Shown here: one piece after another, positions 29,528 to 33,351 of the stretch
How the letters are laid out: every line of letters begins with the position of its first letter
How positions within the stretch are numbered: the stretch's first letter is position 1
Assembly (NCBI GenBank): GCA_001783515.1
Contig: MFMN01000013.1
Coordinates: 1 to 33,351 of the forward strand
Direction of reading: 5' to 3'
DNA length: 33,351 bases
DNA from: Candidatus Kaiserbacteria bacterium RIFCSPLOWO2_12_FULL_50_10
GTDB taxonomy: Bacteria > Patescibacteriota > Minisyncoccia > Phycocordibacterales > UBA918
Position numbers and translations under genes: made by a program
Notes under the pieces: model-generated
What the model saw: the letters and a program-made list of their open reading frames with translations, nothing else
Database searches by the model: none
What the model was told of the DNA's origin: nothing

Positions 29528-29636
29528 AAAATGAGCGCACTTGCATTTGCTTCAGACATTTTTCGACGCTCACCGTACATTTGGGTACGGCTCGGTCAAA
29601 AAATGTCCTCCAGCAAACGCAATTGCATCTCATTTT
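29528..29636 (+). ncRNA. Long hairpin between rplF and rplR
   Basis: A 109-nt imperfect palindrome. Paired segments from outside in: AAAATGAG (29528-29535)/CTCATTTT (29629-29636); GCA (29537-29539)/TGC (29624-29626); TTGCATTTGC (29541-29550)/GCAAACGCAA (29613-29622), 9 of 10 pairs; GACATTTTT-C-GAC (29555-29567)/GTC-A-AAAAATGTC (29595-29607); CCGTAC (29573-29578)/GTACGG (29585-29590) with a 6-nt loop. The gap contains no ORF. It could be a regulatory mRNA structure or an inserted palindromic element; it shares no sequence with the TGTCATCC family. Confidence 0.7.
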
Positions 29637-29644
29637 GAAAGTTT

Positions 29645-29661
29645 TAGATTGTTCTAATCTA
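29645..29661 (+). promoter_or_regulatory. Small hairpin before rplR
   Basis: TAGATT, loop GTTCT, AATCTA, followed by TATTTTCT. It could be a weak terminator or attenuator between rplF and rplR; TATATT within the tail could serve as a -10 about 10 nt before the rplR ATG. Confidence 0.4.
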
Positions 29662-29675
29662 TATTTTCTAAATAT

Positions 29676-30023
29676 ATGTCAACAGCAAAGAAAATTCTTA
29701 CCCGTGCGCAGCGCCACAAGCGTATCCGTGCACGCGTTGAAGGAACAGCAGCTCGCCCACGTCTCGCTGTATTTCGTTCGAACAAAGCGCTCTACGCGCA
29801 GGTTATCGACGACGTAGCAGGTAAGACACTCGCTGCGATTGATACTCGCAAGCTCGCAGGCGCAAAGCCTACTGAGCGCGCAGCATCAGCAGGTACTGCA
29901 ATTGCAGAAAAGGTAAAGGCGCTCGGCCTCGACACTATCGTGTTCGACCGCGGTGGCTTCGCCTACGCAGGTTCTATCGCCGCACTCGCAGACGCTGCGC
30001 GTGCAGCAGGACTTAAGTTCTAA
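29676..30023 (+). CDS. rplR: 50S ribosomal protein L18
   Basis: A 115-residue L18: RAQRHKRIRARVEGTAARPRLAVFRSNKALYAQVIDD, then the conserved FDRGGFAYAGSIAALADAAR...GLKF C-terminus. It binds 5S rRNA together with L5. It sits in the standard order after rplF, but after a gap with a long hairpin. rpsE follows 28 nt later. Confidence 0.97.
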   Translation: MSTAKKILTRAQRHKRIRARVEGTAARPRLAVFRSNKALYAQVIDDVAGKTLAAIDTRKLAGAKPTERAASAGTAIAEKVKALGLDTIVFDRGGFAYAGSIAALADAARAAGLKF

Positions 30024-30051
30024 TAATTATTAACGATTCATCATATATAAT

Positions 30052-30708
30052 ATGACAGATGTACAGACTACAGAGTCAGCAGCACCGGTCGTAGCAGACG
30101 CTACACCAGTCGTGCCTGCTGCGAATGAAACGAAGACTGATGAACGAGGTGCTCGCGGAGGCTTCACTCGCGGCGCCCGTGGTCCCCGCACTGGCGGCGA
30201 CCGTGGCGCACGAGGTGGCGACCGTGGAGGCCGTGGACGTGGCGACCGAGGTGGTCGTGGCGGACGCGGAGACCGTCCTCGTCCAGAATTCGAACAGAAG
30301 ATGATCTCTATCCGTCGCGTAACGCGCGTTATGGCAGGAGGTCGTCGCTTCGCATTCTCTATCGCTATGGTTATTGGCGACAAGAAGGGCAAGGTAGGTG
30401 TTGGTATCGGTAAGGCAGGCGATGTGCAGGCTGCAACCGAAAAGGCTATCCGTGACGCAAAGCGCCACATGATCCTTGTACCACTCCAGAAGAACGGCTC
30501 AATCCGTCACGACGTGCAGGCAAAGGAATCATCAGCAGTGGTGATGATTAAGCCAGCTCCAGGTCGCGGACTTGTGGCAGGTGCTGCAGCACGTGTCGTC
30601 CTCGAACACGCAGGTGTCAAGGACGTAACGGCAAAGTTCCTCTCACGCACCAAGAATCAACTTAACAACGCTCGCGCAACTATTGAGGCGCTCAAGCAGC
30701 TTATCTAA
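30052..30708 (+). CDS. rpsE: 30S ribosomal protein S5 with an RG-rich N-terminal extension
   Basis: 218 residues, against about 165 for a typical S5. Residues 80-218 are canonical: FEQKMISIRRVTRVMAGGRR (S5 double-stranded RNA-binding-like domain), GKVGVGIGKAGDVQAATEKA, then the second domain ending AGVKDVTAKFLSRTKNQLNNARATIEAL. Residues 1-31 are acidic/Ala-rich and residues 32-77 are almost entirely Arg, Gly and Asp in RGG/RGD-like repeats. Such a tail is likely unstructured, positively charged and RNA-binding. rplO begins 7 nt downstream without an intervening rpmD (L30). Confidence 0.96.
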   Translation: MTDVQTTESAAPVVADATPVVPAANETKTDERGARGGFTRGARGPRTGGDRGARGGDRGGRGRGDRGGRGGRGDRPRPEFEQKMISIRRVTRVMAGGRRFAFSIAMVIGDKKGKVGVGIGKAGDVQAATEKAIRDAKRHMILVPLQKNGSIRHDVQAKESSAVVMIKPAPGRGLVAGAAARVVLEHAGVKDVTAKFLSRTKNQLNNARATIEALKQLI

Positions 30709-30715
30709 TACGACT

Positions 30716-31165
30716 ATGCAACTTCACGAAGTAGTTCCATTCTACGCGCCGGTAGCGGCAAAGCGTATCGGTCGCGGCGGAAAGCGCGGCAAGACCTCAG
30801 GTAAGGGCGGCAAAGGACAGACAGCTCGCGCTGGCGCACGTCCTCGCCCAGAGATGCGTGACTTCATCAAGAAGCTTCCAAAGCTTCGTGGTCACGGTGT
30901 CAACCGCGCACGCGGTGTAAACAACGAGCGCAAGCTCTCGGAGGTAGTAAACCTCAGCGCTCTCTCAGCAGCTTTCAAGGCAGGTGAAATCGTTGATCCA
31001 AAGAACCTTGTCGCAAAGGGCCTCCTCGAGGTTCGCGCAGGCAAGACACCAATGGTGAAAATCCTTGGTACCGGTACCCTCGAACACAAGCTTACCTTCA
31101 AGAAGGTAACCGTGTCAGCGACCGCAAAAACAAAAATCGAAGCAGTCGGCGGAGAAATCCTCTAA
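30716..31165 (+). CDS. rplO: 50S ribosomal protein L15
   Basis: A 149-residue L15. The N-terminal RIGRGGKRGKTSGKGGKGQTAR, the central RPEMRDFIKKLPKLRGHGVN and the C-terminal segment ending KTKIEAVGGEIL are characteristic, although the family's usual GG.LP...KRG variant is shortened. The start at 30716 gives MQLHEVVP; the open frame to 30683 overlaps rpsE. It ends the operon: a terminator follows and secY is not present downstream. Confidence 0.96.
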   Translation: MQLHEVVPFYAPVAAKRIGRGGKRGKTSGKGGKGQTARAGARPRPEMRDFIKKLPKLRGHGVNRARGVNNERKLSEVVNLSALSAAFKAGEIVDPKNLVAKGLLEVRAGKTPMVKILGTGTLEHKLTFKKVTVSATAKTKIEAVGGEIL

Positions 31166-31178
31166 TTGCTTTCGAACG

Positions 31179-31210
31179 AAAATCACCTCCATTTATGGAG
31201 GTGATTTTTT
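31179..31210 (+). terminator. Intrinsic terminator of the ribosomal operon
   Basis: AAAATCACCTCC (31179-31190), loop ATTTAT, GGAGGTGATTTT followed by TT: perfect 12-bp stem. Confidence 0.93.
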
Positions 31211-31226
31211 GTGGTAGAGTGCTGAC

Positions 31227-31631
31227 ATGGAAATAAAAAGTGGATACTACCGCATCAGTGTCAATGCGCTTATACTAAATGAAGAACGAGATAAGTTTTT
31301 AGTGTGTAAGAAAGCCAATGGGAATTGGGTGCTTCCCGGCGGCGGACTTGACTGGGGCGAGACGCCGCACGAGGGTATTGTGCGCGAGATTAAAGAAGAG
31401 ATGGTGTGTACCGTAACAAACGTTGCAGACAAGCCGTCCTACTTTTTAACCACCCCAAATAGAAACAAGGACCAGTGGGTTGCGAATGTTATATACGAAA
31501 CAGAGCTCGATAGTCTTGCATTTACCCCAACAGACGAATGTGTCGAGATAAAATTTATAAACAAGGATGATCTAACCTCACTTAATGTTCCTGAAAAACT
31601 TGAAAAGTTTGCGCACATGTTTAATTCTTAA
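31227..31631 (+). CDS. Nudix hydrolase
   Basis: A 134-residue Nudix protein. The box reads GGLDWGETPHEGIVREIKEE with the REUxEE core intact. The N-terminal strand ISVNALILNEERDKFLVCKK and the C-terminal part with an acidic cluster are typical. Different from the Nudix protein at 2499-2912. Substrate unknown. The -10 TAGAGT (31215-31220) lies exactly 6 nt before the ATG, just after the ribosomal operon terminator. Confidence 0.92.
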   Translation: MEIKSGYYRISVNALILNEERDKFLVCKKANGNWVLPGGGLDWGETPHEGIVREIKEEMVCTVTNVADKPSYFLTTPNRNKDQWVANVIYETELDSLAFTPTDECVEIKFINKDDLTSLNVPEKLEKFAHMFNS

Positions 31632-31683
31632 AATAAGCAACATATAGGCCTGCGAGACACACGTCGCCGGGCTTTTCTTTTGC

Positions 31684-31711
31684 TTGACAGAACTATACCT
31701 CTGTATATACT
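31684..31711 (+). promoter_or_regulatory. Promoter of the toxin-antitoxin operon
   Basis: Consensus -35 TTGACA (31684-31689), 16-nt spacer, -10 TATACT (31706-31711), followed by 7 nt to the ATG at 31719. The strongest consensus promoter in the window. Confidence 0.85.
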
Positions 31712-31719
31712 TCGGTATA
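31694..31719. promoter_or_regulatory. Palindromic operator overlapping the -10 of the toxin-antitoxin promoter
   Basis: TATACC-TCT-GTATATAC-TTC-GGTATA: two perfect inverted arms around a central 8-bp palindrome, 26 nt in all, spanning the -10 and ending at the start codon. It is well placed for autorepression by the antitoxin or the antitoxin-toxin complex. Confidence 0.65.
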
Positions 31720-31988
31720 TGAACACGGCAACAATTCTCAACATAAAGACGAGCAAGAGTCTCAAGGAAGAGGCGAAAAACATTGCTTCGGAGCTGGGGC
31801 TTCCGCTCAGTACGGTGATTAATGCATTTCTGCGTCAGTTTGTCCGTGAGCGTTCGGTTACTTTTGATGCGAGGCTCACCCCAACACCATATCTCGAGCG
31901 CGTCATGGAAGAGGCGAGGCGTGAATACAAAGCGGGCGAATCAAAAAATGCAAAGGATTTTGTCGCTCATCTCAAATCGCTCGCCTAG
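31719..31988 (+). CDS. RelB/DinJ-family antitoxin
   Basis: An 89-residue protein with a ribbon-helix-helix N-terminus: ATILNIKTSKSLKEEAKNIASELGLPLSTVINAFLRQFV is the RelB/DinJ pattern (beta-strand, helix, GLpLSTvINaFLrq). The C-terminal half (TPYLERVMEEARREYKAGES) would wrap the toxin. It binds the operator upstream. The stop is 1 nt before the toxin start. Confidence 0.93.
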   Translation: MNTATILNIKTSKSLKEEAKNIASELGLPLSTVINAFLRQFVRERSVTFDARLTPTPYLERVMEEARREYKAGESKNAKDFVAHLKSLA

Positions 31989-31989
31989 T

Positions 31990-32250
31990 ATGCGATACCT
32001 CACGTCGAAGCAGTTCGAAAAAGATTTTAGGAAACTTACGCCAACACTTCGGAACAAAGTTCTTGAGCGCATAGAGATTTTCATTACAAACCAACACGAC
32101 ACCCGCCTTCGAGTACATGCGCTAAAAGGCGAGTGGCATGGCTACTATAGTATTGATATCACGGGAGATATCCGTGCTGTGCATGTCTATATTGAAGAAG
32201 AAATCGTTCAGTTTATCGCAATCGGTACACATGGTCAGCTTTACAGATAA
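31990..32250 (+). CDS. YafQ/RelE-family mRNA interferase toxin
   Basis: An 86-residue protein of the RelE fold: MRYLTSKQFEKDFRKLTPTL, then HALKGEWHGYYSIDITGDIRAVHVYIEEEIVQFIAIGTHGQLY. The HALKGEW and GTHGQLY segments match YafQ, including the C-terminal catalytic histidine. Expected to cleave ribosome-bound mRNA. It begins right after the antitoxin stop (TAG-T-ATG), so the pair is translationally coupled. The open frame to 31822 overlaps the antitoxin and is not used. Confidence 0.92.
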   Translation: MRYLTSKQFEKDFRKLTPTLRNKVLERIEIFITNQHDTRLRVHALKGEWHGYYSIDITGDIRAVHVYIEEEIVQFIAIGTHGQLYR

Positions 32251-32253
32251 TTT

Positions 32254-32282
32254 AAAAACTCAGAACGGTCTGAGTTTTTATT
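32254..32282. terminator. Bidirectional terminator
   Basis: AAAAACTCAGA (32254-32264), loop ACGG, TCTGAGTTTTT (32269-32279): perfect 11-bp stem between the toxin gene and the convergent hypothetical gene. Confidence 0.92.
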
Positions 32283-32285
32283 TCA

Positions 32286-32612
32286 TTAATCAACACGTGT
32301 GGCGATTTCTTTTGCAAGAAGGCGCTTTTTATCGTAGTTCTTTTCTTCGGCAAACGTGGTGAGAAGCGTTTTGATTGCTTCAATTTCTTCCTGGTCGTTG
32401 TCCTCCTCGATGATGCCAAATCCAGAAAAATTACCACCGATACGATTGAATGCGTAGTCGAGTATTTCTATGTCGCCAGGCTCGAGTGATGCGGCAAGCT
32501 TCACGAGTGTTGAGTGAGGGAATTTCTCTTGCGCACTTGCAAGGTCGATGTTTTTTGAGACTTCTACGCGGGGTGCGGTTTGCTCGTTTCCAGGGGTGAT
32601 TCGTTCGTGCAT
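32286..32612 (-). CDS. Hypothetical 108-residue acidic protein
   Basis: I do not recognise this family. It is soluble, helical and acidic, with a stretch FPHSTLVKLAASLEPGDIEILDYAFNRIGGNFSG and a Glu/Asp-rich segment IIEEDNDQEEIEAIK. The start at 32612 is supported by the minus-strand -10 TATACT (32619-32624), exactly 6 nt away. It lies between the toxin-antitoxin pair and tsaD, transcribed with its own promoter. Confidence 0.75.
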   Translation of the reverse strand: MHERITPGNEQTAPRVEVSKNIDLASAQEKFPHSTLVKLAASLEPGDIEILDYAFNRIGGNFSGFGIIEEDNDQEEIEAIKTLLTTFAEEKNYDKKRLLAKEIATRVD

Positions 32613-32654
32613 ACTAAGAGTATACGCGATATGACTAAAAAAGAAAGCGTGCGA

Positions 32655-33351
32655 TTACAGAGAAAGGCTACCGTTTGCGGCAAGGGTTTCGGTGTTCATG
32701 GATGCCTGTGCGAGGCGGGCGTGGCCGGAGAGGGCTATCATGATGGCGTTGTCGGTTGAGAGCGCTCTGTCGGGCAGATGGAGCGTGACGTCGGGGAACT
32801 CTTGTGTAATAAGGGTTTCAAATGCAGCGCGAATGTTGCTGTTTGCAGTGACGCCGCCGCCGAGGATGAGGGTTTGTGCATTGGTATGCATAAGTGCGCG
32901 AGTTGCTTTTTTGATAAGCACTTCCGTTGCTGCGTCTTCGAAGTCACGTGCGACAATTGCTCGTTCGTCGTCAGTTATTACTTTATCAAGGACGCGAGTG
33001 CGGACTGCTGTTTTAAGTCCTGAAAATGAGACATTAAAATCGGGAGTGTGGAGCATCGGGCGTGGAAGTGATGGGAGAAGGGGCGGGAGATTTTCTGCAC
33101 GGGCATGCGCGGCAAGGCGAGAGATTTCAGGGCCGCCAGGATAGGGAAGCCCGAGCATTCGTGCGGCTTTGTCGAAGGCTTCGCCGACAGCGTCATCGAG
33201 GGTGCTGCCGATTTTTTCATACGCAGCAAAATCCTTCATGAGAACAAATTCGGTATGTCCGCCAGAAATGAGGAGCGCAAGTGCGGGGAAGTGCATGGCG
33301 CCGAGGTGATTGCCTTCGAATACTGAGGAGAGAATGTGTCCCTCCATGTGG
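32655..33351 (-). CDS. tsaD: tRNA N6-threonylcarbamoyladenosine synthase TsaD, 3' part
   Basis: The C-terminal 231 residues of TsaD/Gcp, cut at the right edge. The HMEGH motif (one of the metal-binding sites) is at the start of the fragment, followed by LALLISGGHTEFVLMKDF, GSTLDDAVGEAFDKAARMLGLPYPGGPEI, VSFSGLKTAV, ILGGGVTANSNIRAAF and the terminal STDNAIMIALSGH with its metal ligand Asp. It is a nucleotide-binding ASKHA-fold enzyme that forms t6A at position 37 of ANN-decoding tRNAs, working with TsaB, TsaC and TsaE. The methionine at 33347 is internal, not the start. Confidence 0.96.
   Translation of the reverse strand, partial: HMEGHILSSVFEGNHLGAMHFPALALLISGGHTEFVLMKDFAAYEKIGSTLDDAVGEAFDKAARMLGLPYPGGPEISRLAAHARAENLPPLLPSLPRPMLHTPDFNVSFSGLKTAVRTRVLDKVITDDERAIVARDFEDAATEVLIKKATRALMHTNAQTLILGGGVTANSNIRAAFETLITQEFPDVTLHLPDRALSTDNAIMIALSGHARLAQASMNTETLAANGSLSL

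Overview
The window looks like a chromosomal segment of a Candidate Phyla Radiation (Patescibacteria) bacterium, most likely Parcubacteria-like. The reasons are a moderately GC-rich genome of short, dense genes using the standard code (TAA, TAG and TGA all act as stops), an spc-type ribosomal cluster that runs S5 directly into L15 with no L30 gene (loss of L30 is a known CPR trait), a minimal MurE-like ligase, and several small membrane or surface proteins of the kind typical of CPR genomes. The taxon is inferred; no 16S gene is present.

Layout. 1-6.2 kb: end of a MarR-regulated efflux-adaptor gene, argS, a Nudix hydrolase, an unrecognised helical protein, an HNH nuclease, a small hypothetical gene, an O6-alkylguanine methyltransferase domain protein and a Cys/His/Met-tailed membrane protein. 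6.3-12.75 kb: a clearly AT-rich island holding a coiled-coil membrane protein, an excisionase-type HTH protein missed by length filters, and the Mod and Res subunits of a type III restriction-modification system. 12.8-18.3 kb: DUF1905 protein, membrane proteins (including a tandem duplicated pair), TauE/SafE permease, cold-shock protein, a CPR-type one-TM protein and an SDR epimerase. 18.3-26.3 kb: HI0933-type flavoprotein, MsrA/MsrB operon, alkyltransferase-like protein (PWHR), ABC-F ATPase, MurE-like ligase, RuvA, S20 and thymidylate kinase. 26.3-31.2 kb: tRNA-Arg(GCG), a secreted repeat/Ig/peptidoglycan-binding protein and the S14-S8-L6-L18-S5-L15 operon. 31.2-33.35 kb: a second Nudix protein, a RelB/YafQ-type toxin-antitoxin pair, a hypothetical gene and the 3' part of tsaD.

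Three non-coding patterns deserve most attention. First, fourteen genes have a TAnnnT -10 hexamer exactly 6 nt before the start codon (two more at 7 nt), so transcription should begin on the start codon itself: a leaderless-mRNA layout coexisting with a smaller class of genes that have leaders and Shine-Dalgarno sites. Second, a family of palindromic intergenic elements built from a box with TGTCATCC at one end and GGATCCAG at the other occurs at six places, arranged as inverted pairs, with two accessory motifs (a GTAGTTAAATCC module and a roughly 26-nt box present five times). Third, a hairpin of about 109 nt sits between rplF and rplR, inside an otherwise compact ribosomal operon. The type III R-M island with its membrane partner is the best candidate for a horizontally acquired defence unit.
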